A DNA stretch of 64,000 nucleotides, from assembly GCA_023381695.1 (NCBI GenBank), contig JAMCQP010000071.1, positions 26,244-90,243 of the forward strand, read 5' to 3'. Made by a program: the position numbers and the translations under genes. Origin of the DNA: Bacillota bacterium (GTDB lineage Bacteria > Bacillota > UBA5301 > JAMCQP01). The first letter of the stretch is position 1. Each line of letters begins with the position of its first letter. Below, in pieces: positions 45,687 through 55,614 of this stretch. The notes under the pieces were generated by a model. It saw nothing but the letters and a program-made list of their open reading frames with translations, searched no databases and was not told where the DNA came from.

Positions 45687-45714
45687 GGGTTGGCCGTTCT
45701 AACGCGGCCAACCC
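45687..45714 (+). other. rpsB-tsf intergenic hairpin
   Basis: GGGTTGGCCG (45687-45696) and CGGCCAACCC (45705-45714) form a perfect 10-bp stem. No T-run follows, so it is more likely a processing or partial attenuation site lowering tsf relative to rpsB. Confidence 0.6.
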
Positions 45715-45737
45715 GGTTGCACAAGGAGGGTAGAGAA

Positions 45738-46388
45738 TTGAACATCACCGCGGAGATGGTCAAGGAGTTGCGGGAGCGCACCGGCGCAGGGATGATGGAT
45801 TGCAAGAGAGCGCTCACCGAGACCGCCGGAGACATGGACAAGGCCATCACTTACTTAAGAGAAAAAGGGTTGGCTGCCGCCGCCAAAAAGGCGGGACGGA
45901 TTGCCGCCGAGGGGCTTGTGGACTCTTACATTCATCTGGGTGGCCGGATCGGGGTCCTGGTGGAAGTTAACTGCGAAACCGACTTCGTCGCCAAGACGGA
46001 TGATTTTCGGGCGTTTGTCAAGGACATCGCCATGCAGATCGCGGCGGCCAAGCCGGAGTATGTTTCCAGGGAAGAGGTTCCCCAGGAGGTTTTGGAACGG
46101 GAAAAGGAAATTTATCGTTCTCAAGCCAAAAATGAGGGTAAGCCGGACAATGTGGCTGAAAAGATTGTCGCGGGCCGCATTGAGAAGTATTTCAAGGAGG
46201 CGTGCCTTCTGGAGCAGCCCTTTATCAAGGATCCGGATCTAACCATACAGCAACTGCTAAACGGCAAGATCGCCAAAATCGGCGAGAACATTTTGATTCG
46301 GCGCTTTGCACGATTTGAAAGAGGGGAAGGCCTGGCCAGGCGCGAAGATAACTTTGCGGCGGAAGTAATGGCACAGGTAAGCAAGTAA
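45738..46388 (+). CDS. tsf: Elongation factor Ts
   Basis: 216 residues, the short Firmicute form. [20 protein letters not shown] and [16 protein letters not shown] are the EF-Ts signatures. TTG 45738 is 7 bases after AAGGAGGG; no ATG or GTG is placed as well. Nucleotide exchange factor for EF-Tu. Confidence 0.97.
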   Translation: MNITAEMVKELRERTGAGMMDCKRALTETAGDMDKAITYLREKGLAAAAKKAGRIAAEGLVDSYIHLGGRIGVLVEVNCETDFVAKTDDFRAFVKDIAMQIAAAKPEYVSREEVPQEVLEREKEIYRSQAKNEGKPDNVAEKIVAGRIEKYFKEACLLEQPFIKDPDLTIQQLLNGKIAKIGENILIRRFARFERGEGLARREDNFAAEVMAQVSK

Positions 46389-46396
46389 GAGACAAA

Positions 46397-46423
46397 GGGA
46401 ACACGGAGGTGTTCCCCTTTTTT
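46397..46423 (+). terminator. Rho-independent terminator after tsf
   Basis: GGGAACAC (46397-46404) pairs with GTGTTCCC (46409-46416), loop of 4, followed by CTTTTTT. Confidence 0.93.
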
Positions 46424-46425
46424 AA

Positions 46426-47782
<1,357 letters not shown>

Positions 47783-47792
47783 CATTAAATTC

Positions 47793-48035
47793 ATGAACGA
47801 GAATAGGCCTGAGGACATGGTCGTACTTCCCAACGTGATCGCGTTTGATTATGAAAGAGCATGTGAGATGCTTGCCGGGAGAGGATTCAAGGTGGCGGTC
47901 CGCTGGACTCGTCCTCCCCGATTGGTCGAGGCGGTTCCTTCTGAGCAGGCCCGTCCTGGCAATGGCGGGTTTCGGGTGGTTCGGGAACGGCTGGTCGGCC
48001 CCGGGGAAGTTGAATTGATCCTGGCGGGCGAGTAG
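47793..48035 (+). CDS. Single PASTA-like domain protein
   Basis: 80 residues. VLPNVIAFDYERACEMLAGR, GFKVAVRWT-RPPR and RVVRERLVGPGEVELILA have the alpha/beta pattern and spacing of one PASTA domain, normally found in repeats on penicillin-binding proteins and PrkC-type kinases. No signal peptide or membrane anchor is present, so it would be cytosolic. ATG 47793 has a distant GGAGG; ATG 47817 is possible. Lies between frr and a ferredoxin. Confidence 0.6.
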   Translation: MNENRPEDMVVLPNVIAFDYERACEMLAGRGFKVAVRWTRPPRLVEAVPSEQARPGNGGFRVVRERLVGPGEVELILAGE

Positions 48036-48063
48036 GGTTTGTGGGCGAGAGGGGGTGTGGGTT

Positions 48064-48231
48064 TTGGCTTACAAGATCAGCCAAGAGTGTGTTGCCTGTG
48101 GCGCATGTGCGGCCAGCTGTCCTTCCAACGCAATCAATGAGGGCGATATCTACATGATCGACCCGAAGGTTTGCACGGAGTGCGGGACCTGTTTCGACAC
48201 TTGCCCGACGGGCGCAGTGGTGAAGGAATAG
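48064..48231 (+). CDS. 2[4Fe-4S] ferredoxin
   Basis: 55 residues with two CxxCxxCxxxCP clusters (C9, C12, C15, C19 and C37, C40, C43, C47), the clostridial ferredoxin pattern. TTG 48064 is 8 bases after AGAGGGGG. Low-potential electron carrier, typical of anaerobes. Confidence 0.92.
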   Translation: MAYKISQECVACGACAASCPSNAINEGDIYMIDPKVCTECGTCFDTCPTGAVVKE

Positions 48232-48374
48232 CGCGCACGCCCATCCGTGGGGCTGCGCGCCACCTCGCCCGTCCATGGGCTCATGTAGCGCGCACGCCCA
48301 TCCGTGGGGCTGCGCGCCACCTCGCCCGTCCATGGGCTCATGTAGCACGCATGCCCATCCGTGGGGCTGCGCGC
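48229..48374 (+). repeat. 57-bp tandem repeat, two full and one partial copy
   Basis: Units begin at 48229, 48286 and 48343 (period 57). The first two are identical over almost the whole unit; the third has two or more changes and is cut after about 32 bases. Each unit holds a strong hairpin with GCGCGCA and TGCGCGC arms and a second small GCCC/GGGC hairpin. The first TAG is the ferredoxin stop. Because 57 is a multiple of 3, several frames stay open across it, but none looks like a protein. Confidence 0.92.
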
Positions 48375-48375
48375 G

Positions 48376-48409
48376 GAAGCCCCTTTACGTGTTGTAAAGG
48401 GGCTTCTTT
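48376..48409 (+). terminator. Rho-independent terminator after the repeat
   Basis: GAAGCCCCTTTAC (48376-48388) and GTAAAGGGGCTTC (48394-48406), a perfect 13-bp stem with loop GTGTT, followed by TTT. It ends the pyrH-frr-ferredoxin unit before uppS. The short T-run makes strength uncertain. Confidence 0.8.
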
Positions 48410-48467
48410 CGCAAATGTGAAGGAAACGGACGAAGTCAGGCTGTGATTCGCAAGGGGGAGAACCTGT

Positions 48468-49250
48468 GTGTTTAAACGCTGGAAGAATCTGCGAAGAAGA
48501 TCGTCCTCAAAAACCGAGCCCCAGTTCCCGACCGTGTCGTTGACCAACTCGATGCCCGCGCATGTGGCGATCATCATGGACGGAAATGGACGGTGGGCCA
48601 CCAAACGGGGCTTGCCGCGCACCCTGGGGCACCGGGAGGGGGTCAACAAGGTTCGGGAGGTCACCCGGGAGGCGGCGCGCCTGGGGATCAAAGTGCTTAC
48701 CCTGTACGCTTTCTCGACGGAAAACTGGAAACGTCCCGAAGAAGAGGTCGGCTTCCTCATGAATCTTCTTGAGGAGTCGCTCAACAACGAGATCGAGGAG
48801 CTACACAAAAACAATGTGGTGGTTCGTGTCAGCGGGAGGATTCATGAACTCCCCTCGGCTTTGCGGGAAGGGTTTCACGGGGCTGAGGAGAAGACACGGC
48901 ATAACACGGGGCTGATCCTGAACATTGCTCTAAACTACGGTGGGCGGGCCGAGATCGTGGATGCCGCCCGGCGGATTGCCGCCATGGCCAGGGAAGGGAA
49001 AGTGGCCGTGGAAGAGATCGACGAAGAACTCTTTTCCCGTTATCTGTACACCGCCGGTCTGCCGGACCCCGATCTGTTGATCAGGCCGAGCGGGGAGATG
49101 AGACTGAGCAATTTTCTGTTGTGGCAGTCCGCCTATGCGGAACTGTACATGACACCGGTGCTGTGGCCGGATTTTGGCCCGGCTGACTTACGGGAGGCAA
49201 TCCAGGCTTTTCAAAAACGGCAGCGCCGTTTTGGCGGCCTGGGGGTATGA
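48468..49250 (+). CDS. uppS: Undecaprenyl diphosphate synthase
   Basis: 260 residues, cis-prenyltransferase. HVAIIMDGNGRWATKRGLPR (catalytic Asp38), TLYAFSTENWKRP, LNIALNYGGRAEIVDA and LIRPSGEMRLSNFLLWQSAY. It makes the lipid carrier for peptidoglycan. GTG 48468 is 7 bases after AAGGGGGAG. Confidence 0.97.
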   Translation: MFKRWKNLRRRSSSKTEPQFPTVSLTNSMPAHVAIIMDGNGRWATKRGLPRTLGHREGVNKVREVTREAARLGIKVLTLYAFSTENWKRPEEEVGFLMNLLEESLNNEIEELHKNNVVVRVSGRIHELPSALREGFHGAEEKTRHNTGLILNIALNYGGRAEIVDAARRIAAMAREGKVAVEEIDEELFSRYLYTAGLPDPDLLIRPSGEMRLSNFLLWQSAYAELYMTPVLWPDFGPADLREAIQAFQKRQRRFGGLGV

Positions 49251-49279
49251 CGAAAACCGATGGTGGGGAAGGTAATGTT

Positions 49280-50056
49280 ATGCTGCAACGGATATTGACG
49301 GGGATTGTGGGCATTTTTATCTTGCTCGGGGCAACCTATCTCGGGGGAGCCGTTTTCCTATCAGCGATCTTGCTAATTGTCTTCCTGGGTCTTTTGGAAT
49401 TTGCAGGCTTACTGGAGCGCAAAGAGGTCAAGCTGGAAATCTGGTTGCTGGTCCTGGCGGGTTTAAGCTTTCCCGTGCTGGCATACTTTAATATAAGAGA
49501 ATTCGGCGCTGCCGTGGTATTTACCACGCTGGCCGTGGGGCTTCTGGTGGCTCCCTTCAGGGAAGATCAGACGCCGTTGTTTGCCACCGCGGCCGTGGTT
49601 TTCGGTTCGGTGTATATCGGGTGGTCCATGAGCCTCATGGTTGCCCTGGAGATGGTTGCCTCCAAATATGTATTCTTAAGTTTTTTGATCGTCTGGGCCA
49701 ACGATACGGCGGCCTATTTTGTGGGGGCCAGGCTGGGGCGGCACAAACTCTGGCCCAAGGTGAGCCCGAAAAAGAGTGTGGAAGGGGCCATGGGAGGTTT
49801 GTTGGCTACCATGGCGGTGCTGGTGGCGGCGCGGGGCTGGCTGGGCGTAAATGTGGGGAACGCCCTTCTCCTGGGAGCCTTGTTCAGCGTGACGGCCCAG
49901 CTGGGTGATTTTGCCGAGTCGATTATGAAGAGGGACGCCAGGGTAAAGGACGCGGGGTCAATATTGCCCGGGCATGGCGGGATCCTCGATCGTTTCGACA
50001 GCCTCTTCTTTGTTCTGCCGCTAATGTACTTTTTGCATATTGCACTGGCGGGGTGA
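49280..50056 (+). CDS. cdsA: Phosphatidate cytidylyltransferase
   Basis: 258 residues with about seven to eight membrane helices. WANDTAAYFVGARLGRHKL, SPKKSVEGAMGG and GDFAESIMKRDARVKDAGSI with PGHGGILDRFDSL are the CdsA signatures. It makes CDP-diacylglycerol. ATG 49280 is 7 bases after GGGGAAGG; an upstream ATG (49247) overlapping uppS is less likely. Confidence 0.95.
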   Translation: MLQRILTGIVGIFILLGATYLGGAVFLSAILLIVFLGLLEFAGLLERKEVKLEIWLLVLAGLSFPVLAYFNIREFGAAVVFTTLAVGLLVAPFREDQTPLFATAAVVFGSVYIGWSMSLMVALEMVASKYVFLSFLIVWANDTAAYFVGARLGRHKLWPKVSPKKSVEGAMGGLLATMAVLVAARGWLGVNVGNALLLGALFSVTAQLGDFAESIMKRDARVKDAGSILPGHGGILDRFDSLFFVLPLMYFLHIALAG

Positions 50057-50065
50057 CCCTCACGC

Positions 50066-51103
50066 ATGCCGGAAAAGTATCGGATGGCAATCTATATCCT
50101 GGTTGTTTTGGCGGCGATTTTTTTACTTTTCCGCTTTGTTCTTACCTATCTCACCCCTTTCATAATCGCCGGGCTTCTGGCAATGCTCATCGACCCCCTG
50201 GTGGGTTTGCTGCAGAGGAAGGTCAGACTTTCGCGCGGGGCGGCGGTGGCTCTGATCCTGGGCCTGGTACTGATGATCTTTTCCGCCGTGGTCGCTATCG
50301 GCATAAGCCAACTCATTGCAGAGTTAAGCGACCTTGTGGCTTCACTTCCCGAATACCAGGCGCGTTTCGTCGCCTTATTAGAATATTTCCGTCAACGGGT
50401 GACGGGTTTTTCCGCCGGCTTGCCGAAACCCCTGGTGGATGCAATGCAGGACAGCCAGCGGAGGCTCTATGAAACCCTGGCACTCTGGGCCAGAAGTGTT
50501 CTGCAGGCCGTGCAACTTTTGCCGAATTTCTTCGTGGTGTTGGTGGTGAGCTTTCTGGCCACCTATTTTATCAGCAGGGATAAAGAAGCGATTCTAAAGT
50601 ATATCACACACCTCACCCCCCGCAGTTGGCGGCAACAGATGTTTCGGGTTCGTTCCGACGTGGGGATGGGAGTGATCGGATATTTTCGAGCCCAGATCAC
50701 CCTGATGCTGGTTACCACCACCCTTTCCATCCTTGGGCTGTTGATCTTGCGGGTCAGGTATGCCTGGCTTCTGGGCTTGGCCGCCGGCCTGCTGGATCTG
50801 GTGCCAATGGTCGGCCCCAGCGGGATCTTTGTCCCCTGGCTTCTGTACAACTTCTTCCTGGGGGATATCGGGCTAGGAGTCGGCTTGACCGTGGTCCTGG
50901 CGATGATTACCGTGGTAAGGCAGATTAGCGAGCCCCGGATCGTCGGCGCGCATATCGGCTTACATCCACTGGCCACCCTGATGGCCATCTATCTGGGATT
51001 TCGCATTCTGGGAGTCTGGGGGTTCTTCCTCGGGCCGGTGACCTTGATCGTCCTGAAAGCGATCTTTGCCGTGACCATCGAGCCGGTTTTGCCAAAAGAG
51101 TAG
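50066..51103 (+). CDS. AI-2E family permease, YtvI-like
   Basis: 345 residues with about eight membrane segments. The AI-2E/UPF0118 family features LTPFIIAGLLAMLIDPLVG, FFVVLVVSFLATYFISRDK and LDLVPMVGPSGIFVPW are present; length and pattern fit the sporulation membrane protein YtvI. Transport substrate unknown. It sits between cdsA and dxr, an unusual addition to the B. subtilis order. Confidence 0.82.
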   Translation: MPEKYRMAIYILVVLAAIFLLFRFVLTYLTPFIIAGLLAMLIDPLVGLLQRKVRLSRGAAVALILGLVLMIFSAVVAIGISQLIAELSDLVASLPEYQARFVALLEYFRQRVTGFSAGLPKPLVDAMQDSQRRLYETLALWARSVLQAVQLLPNFFVVLVVSFLATYFISRDKEAILKYITHLTPRSWRQQMFRVRSDVGMGVIGYFRAQITLMLVTTTLSILGLLILRVRYAWLLGLAAGLLDLVPMVGPSGIFVPWLLYNFFLGDIGLGVGLTVVLAMITVVRQISEPRIVGAHIGLHPLATLMAIYLGFRILGVWGFFLGPVTLIVLKAIFAVTIEPVLPKE

Positions 51104-51119
51104 GAAAGGGAGCTTTGTC

Positions 51120-52274
51120 GTGAAACGAATCGTTATACTGGGTTCCACCGGTTCCATCGGTACCCGGACTCTTGAGGTAATTGAAGCCGCAAGAGGCGAG
51201 TTTTTCGTGGTTGGTCTGGCGGCCGGTCGCAATGTTGAGCTCCTCGAGGAACAGGCCAGGCGGTATCGTCCCCGGCTGGTTGCGGTGGGGGATGAAAGCG
51301 CCGCCCGCGAACTTTCCGGACGACTTTCGGATCTGCCCATCCGGGTCTTGTCCGGGGAGGCGGGCTTGCTGGAAGTGGCGGCCATGGAGGCCGACCAGGT
51401 GGTGGTGGCCCTGGTGGGCGCGGTGGGCCTTTTGCCCACGCTGGCGGCGATTCGTGCCGGCAGGCGGGTGGCCTTGGCCAACAAGGAGACCCTGGTTACC
51501 GCGGGCCGCATCGTGACCGAAGAGGCCAGAGCGCATGGGGTGCAGATCGTCCCCGTGGATTCCGAGCACAGCGCGATCTTTCAATGCCTGGCGGGCCAGC
51601 GGCGAGAGGACCTGGCCGGGGTGATCCTCACCGCATCCGGAGGTCCTTTCCGTGAGACGCCGGCGGAGGAACTGTCCAGGGTGACGGTCAAGGAAGCCTT
51701 GCAGCACCCGAACTGGTCCATGGGGGGCAAGATCACCATCGACTCCGCGACCCTGATGAACAAGGGCCTGGAGGTCATTGAAGCCCACTGGCTCTTCGGG
51801 GTTGATTATCCGCAGATCCGGATTGTGGTTCACCCGCAAAGCATCATCCACTCGCTGGTGGAGATGGTGGATGGTTCCGTGCTGGCGCAGCTCGGCTTGC
51901 CGGATATGCGTCTTCCCATCCAATACGCCCTGACTCACCCGAAAAGACTGGCGCACCGGGCGACGCGGAGGCTGTCCCTCCCGGAAATAGGCCGGCTATC
52001 TTTTGAGGAACCGGATTTTCAGCGGTTTCCTTGTTTGCGGTATGCCATCGAAGCTGGTAAAATGGATGGTACCATGCCGGCGGTGATGAACGCCGCCAAT
52101 GAGGTGGCGGTCGGGGCTTTTTCGGCAGGCACAATCGGGTTTATGGATATTCCGCGAATCGTTGCGCATGTTATGAATCAGCATGCGGTGGTGGCAAGGC
52201 CTCTGGTGGAGGGGATCCTGGAGGCTGATCGCTGGGCCAGGCAAGAAGCAGATAAGGTGGTGCGGCGGAAATGA
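51120..52274 (+). CDS. dxr: 1-deoxy-D-xylulose 5-phosphate reductoisomerase
   Basis: 384 residues. NADPH motif GSTGSIGT (8-15), ALANKETLVTAG, metal site VDSEHSAIFQ, LTASGGPFRE and HPNWSMGGKITIDSATLMNK. Catalyses the first committed step of the MEP isoprenoid pathway; ispG of the same pathway is 1.6 kb downstream and uppS uses its products. GTG 51120. Confidence 0.97.
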   Translation: MKRIVILGSTGSIGTRTLEVIEAARGEFFVVGLAAGRNVELLEEQARRYRPRLVAVGDESAARELSGRLSDLPIRVLSGEAGLLEVAAMEADQVVVALVGAVGLLPTLAAIRAGRRVALANKETLVTAGRIVTEEARAHGVQIVPVDSEHSAIFQCLAGQRREDLAGVILTASGGPFRETPAEELSRVTVKEALQHPNWSMGGKITIDSATLMNKGLEVIEAHWLFGVDYPQIRIVVHPQSIIHSLVEMVDGSVLAQLGLPDMRLPIQYALTHPKRLAHRATRRLSLPEIGRLSFEEPDFQRFPCLRYAIEAGKMDGTMPAVMNAANEVAVGAFSAGTIGFMDIPRIVAHVMNQHAVVARPLVEGILEADRWARQEADKVVRRK

Positions 52275-53347
52275 CGACCCTGGTAGCCTTTATGATCATG
52301 CTGGGCTTGTTGATCTTTGTCCACGAGTTCGGCCATTTCATTGTGGCCAAGCGGGTGGGAATCAAGGTGGAGGAGTTTGCCCTGGGAATGGGCCCCAAGC
52401 TGGTGAGCGCCCAGGTGGGGGAGACGGCCTATTCCCTGCGGGTGCTGCCGCTGGGGGGGTTTTGCAAGATGGCCGGCGAGAACCAGTACGAGGACAAGAA
52501 GGGCGACGCTGGCGCCACAACCCCCGCCCGGAAAGCCGACGAAGGCCGGATGTTCTACGATAAGCCCGTGTGGCAGAGGGCGGCGGTTTTGGGCGCCGGC
52601 CCCTTTATGAATTTTGTGCTCGCCGCGGTGATCTTCATGCTCTTTTTTGCGGTGGTGGGGGTCCCGACGGATTTCTCGCAGGGAACCGTCATCGGCGATG
52701 TCCTGGCGGGCGGGCCGGCGGCGGACGCCGGTTTGTTGCCGGGCGACCAGGTCCTGGCGGTCAACGACATCCAGGTTCAAAACTGGGATGAACTGGCCAA
52801 AGCAATCAACGCCTACCCGAATGTGGAGGTCAAGATGACGATCCTCAGGCAGGGCCGCCAGATGGTCATCAAGACCGTGCCCAAACCGGATCGTCCCGGC
52901 GGGGTGGGGCTTATCGGGATCTGGCCGAAGGCCACCAGGACCGAGCGGGTGGGCGCCTTCAAAGCCGTCGGCCTGGGATTCGTCCAGACGGGACGGGTGA
53001 TTGCCGGGTTGTATGTCGCGCTGGTGCAGATCATCACCGGGGAGATTATCGGGCCCCTGACCGGCCCGGTGGGGATCGCCAAGATCGCCGGCCAGGCGGC
53101 GCGTTTCGGGCTGGCGAACTATCTTTACCTGACGGCTTTATTGAGCGTCCAGCTCGGGATCTTGAACCTCCTGCCGTTACCGGCGCTGGATGGCGGACGG
53201 CTGGTCTTTCTTGGGGTGGAGGCCGTCAGGCGTCGCCCCGTTAATCCCGAACGGGAGGGCTTTGTCCATTTTATAGGTTTTGCCTTGCTGATGCTCTTTT
53301 TACTGGTGATCACTTTTAAGGATATCATGCGGCTGAACATCTTTTAG
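52271..53347 (+). CDS. rseP: Site-2 intramembrane metalloprotease RseP/RasP
   Basis: 358 residues. Zinc motif HEFGH (18-22) in the first membrane helix, a PDZ domain (about 115-215, with PAADAGLLPGDQVLAVND), and LDGGR in the third helix. It cleaves membrane anti-sigma factors and signal-peptide remnants. ATGA overlap with dxr. Confidence 0.96.
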   Translation: MTTLVAFMIMLGLLIFVHEFGHFIVAKRVGIKVEEFALGMGPKLVSAQVGETAYSLRVLPLGGFCKMAGENQYEDKKGDAGATTPARKADEGRMFYDKPVWQRAAVLGAGPFMNFVLAAVIFMLFFAVVGVPTDFSQGTVIGDVLAGGPAADAGLLPGDQVLAVNDIQVQNWDELAKAINAYPNVEVKMTILRQGRQMVIKTVPKPDRPGGVGLIGIWPKATRTERVGAFKAVGLGFVQTGRVIAGLYVALVQIITGEIIGPLTGPVGIAKIAGQAARFGLANYLYLTALLSVQLGILNLLPLPALDGGRLVFLGVEAVRRRPVNPEREGFVHFIGFALLMLFLLVITFKDIMRLNIF

Positions 53348-53387
53348 CCGCTGCTTTTAAGCTTTCGCCCGAGCGGCGGGATTCGGG

Positions 53388-53846
53388 GTGGATACGGGTG
53401 GCTTTCCATTGAGCAGATCCACGCAAAAGGAAAACAGAAGATGGCTGGATCCCAACCGGGAGGGCCGGGGAGGCCGGAGGTCCGGCCGGTATTGCGCCAG
53501 ATGCGGCACCACCGTGCAGAGCGCCCGGATTTTAAAGGGCCTGAATCTCTGCGAGTTTTGCGTGCGGGAGCTTGAGAAGGCTCGGGACGGCCGCTGGTCC
53601 TGCCTGGGGTGCGGCAAGATCGCTCCCGATCAACTCCGGAAATACGGTGGTTACTGCAAGGACTGCGTCTGTCCGGCCTGTGGGCGTCCGGACCCGGAAG
53701 CAGTGCACAAATACGGGATGTGCCGGCAATGTATGACCCAGGTGGGGGAATTTTGCCGGCGCTGCGGAAAAGAGGCGGCGGCTCAGGTTCGCAAAAACCG
53801 GGGCCTTTGTGATGCCTGCGCAAAAGAGGTTCAAAGCGGGAGATGA
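53388..53846 (+). CDS. CxxC-rich zinc protein, unknown function
   Basis: 152 residues with eight CxxC pairs (CARC, CEFC, CLGC, CKDC, CPAC, CRQC, CRRC, CDAC), enough for four zinc knuckles in a row, and an Arg-rich N-terminus. The spacing repeats: 'YGGYCKDC', 'YGMCRQC', 'NRGLCDAC' suggest internal duplication. The start is uncertain: GTG 53388 or TTG 53409. Located between rseP and ispG, where B. subtilis has proS. Probably binds nucleic acid or protein; I do not recognise the family. Confidence 0.7.
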   Translation: MDTGGFPLSRSTQKENRRWLDPNREGRGGRRSGRYCARCGTTVQSARILKGLNLCEFCVRELEKARDGRWSCLGCGKIAPDQLRKYGGYCKDCVCPACGRPDPEAVHKYGMCRQCMTQVGEFCRRCGKEAAAQVRKNRGLCDACAKEVQSGR

Positions 53847-53865
53847 CTGGAGGGAGAGAAGTCTT

Positions 53866-54933
53866 ATGCGACGGCAAACCCGGGCGGTTCAGGTCGGCGG
53901 GGTGACCATCGGCGGGGGCTCGCCCATCTCGGTTCAATCCATGACCAATACAGATACCAGGGACACCAAAGCGACAATAGACCAGATCGCCCGGCTGGAG
54001 GAAGCCGGGTGCGAAATAGCGAGGGTCGCGGTTCCGGATATGGAAGCGGCCAAAGCGCTGGGAGAGATCAAGAAACACATCCGGCTGCCTCTGGTAGCCG
54101 ATATTCATTTCAACTACAAATTGGCCCTGGAAGCGGTTGCTCAGGGAGTGGACAAGTTGCGGATCAATCCCGGCAACATCGGCGAGCGCTCCAGGGTGGA
54201 AGCGGTGGTCAAAGCGGCGCGGGAACGCCGTGTGCCCATCAGGATCGGCGTCAATGCCGGTTCGCTCTCCAGGCGCCTGCGCGAGAGATATGGGCATGCC
54301 ACGGCGGAAGCCCTGGTGGAGAGCGCGCGCGAACATCTGGCGATCCTAGAGGATCTGGATTTCCACGAGATCGTCATCTCCCTGAAAGCCTCCGATGTCC
54401 CAACTGCCATCGAGGCATATCGCATGCTGTCGAAACTCGTGGATTATCCCTTGCACGTGGGGATAACCGAGGCCGGCACGCCAAACGCCGGAACCATCAA
54501 GTCGGCGGTGGGGATCGGCTCGATCTTGAGCCAGGGGATTGGCGACACGATCCGGGTCTCCCTGACGGGGGATCCCGTGAAGGAGGTGGAGGTGGGGTTT
54601 GAGATTCTGAAAGCCCTGAATTTGCGCGAGCGAGGGCCGGTGATCATCTCCTGCCCCACCTGTGGCCGCACCGAGATCGATCTGGCGGCAATCGCCGCCG
54701 AGGTCGAAGAGCGCACTCGCCATCTTGGTGATCCGGTGCGGATCGCCGTCATGGGATGCGTGGTAAATGGACCGGGGGAGGCTCTGGAGGCCGACATCGG
54801 GATTGCCGGAGGAAAAGGGGAAGGACTTGTCTTCCGGGGTGGCGAAATAGTAAAAAAGGTCAAGGCCGACCAGTTGGTTGCGGCCCTGATGGAGGAGCTT
54901 GAGGCCTGGCGCGAAAGGAAGTCTCACCGTTAA
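53866..54933 (+). CDS. ispG: 4-hydroxy-3-methylbut-2-enyl diphosphate synthase
   Basis: 355 residues, standard for the bacterial form. [36 protein letters not shown] and the cluster cysteines in [11 protein letters not shown] and [10 protein letters not shown]. Iron-sulfur enzyme of the MEP pathway. ATG 53866 is 7 bases after GGAGGGAGAG. Confidence 0.97.
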   Translation: MRRQTRAVQVGGVTIGGGSPISVQSMTNTDTRDTKATIDQIARLEEAGCEIARVAVPDMEAAKALGEIKKHIRLPLVADIHFNYKLALEAVAQGVDKLRINPGNIGERSRVEAVVKAARERRVPIRIGVNAGSLSRRLRERYGHATAEALVESAREHLAILEDLDFHEIVISLKASDVPTAIEAYRMLSKLVDYPLHVGITEAGTPNAGTIKSAVGIGSILSQGIGDTIRVSLTGDPVKEVEVGFEILKALNLRERGPVIISCPTCGRTEIDLAAIAAEVEERTRHLGDPVRIAVMGCVVNGPGEALEADIGIAGGKGEGLVFRGGEIVKKVKADQLVAALMEELEAWRERKSHR

Positions 54934-54935
54934 AG

Positions 54936-55559
54936 ATGGACGTCACAGTGATCATTCCAGCCTATAACGAAGAGAAACGGATTGCCAGAGTAATCCACGC
55001 CGCATTGGAGACTCCGGGCGTGGTGGAGGTTATCGTTGTCGACGACGGTTCGTCGGATCATACCGCCAGGGTGGCCGGACACGCCGGAGCCAGGGTGATC
55101 GCCTTGCCCACCAACCTGGGAAAGGGCGGCGCCATGCGGGCTGGAGCGGTGGCCACCGCCAGCGAATTCATTGTGTTTCTGGATGCGGATCTGGTGGGGC
55201 TGAACCCCGGGCATATCACCAGCCTTCTGGAGCCGGTGATCGGCGGCAAGGCCGATATGGCCATCGGCCTTTTCGGACAGGGCCGGAGGTCAACGGATCT
55301 CGCCCAGAAGATCACCCCGTTCTTGACCGGACAGCGGGCGATGCGCCGGGAGATGTTTTTGGGGATTCCCGGGATCGAGGATACCCGGTTTGGTGTGGAA
55401 GTGACGCTCACCCGTCATGCGAAGGAGAAGAACCTCCGGGTGCAAAATGTTCAGCTGCCCGGAGTGACACAGGTGATGAAAGAAGAAAAGCGGGGCTTCT
55501 TCAAGGGATTTCAGGCCAGGATCAGGATGTACTGGGAGGTGCTGAAATCGCTCCGCTGA
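54936..55559 (+). CDS. Family 2 glycosyltransferase
   Basis: 207 residues, GT-A fold: VTVIIPAYNEEKRIARVI, VVDDGSSDHTARVA, NLGKGGAMRAG, and the DxD-type LDADLV. Soluble, without membrane helices. Acceptor unknown; glucosyl-phosphoglycerate- or polyprenyl-phosphate-type enzymes share this layout. It begins 2 bases after the ispG stop. Confidence 0.85.
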   Translation: MDVTVIIPAYNEEKRIARVIHAALETPGVVEVIVVDDGSSDHTARVAGHAGARVIALPTNLGKGGAMRAGAVATASEFIVFLDADLVGLNPGHITSLLEPVIGGKADMAIGLFGQGRRSTDLAQKITPFLTGQRAMRREMFLGIPGIEDTRFGVEVTLTRHAKEKNLRVQNVQLPGVTQVMKEEKRGFFKGFQARIRMYWEVLKSLR

Positions 55560-55614
55560 TAAGCAGGAAAGGTAATATGCAGGAAGAGCCGTTATCAGGC
55601 AAGGAGGGTCCGGG

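Noticed and set aside
47887..48348. Repeat proteins of 19-residue units read from the 57-bp repeat on either strand
   Set aside because: Open frames arise because 57 is divisible by 3 and the DNA is GC-rich; several frames are equally open and none has a start with a ribosome site.
48229..48374. CRISPR array
   Set aside because: Units are directly adjacent with no unique spacers; this is a tandem repeat.
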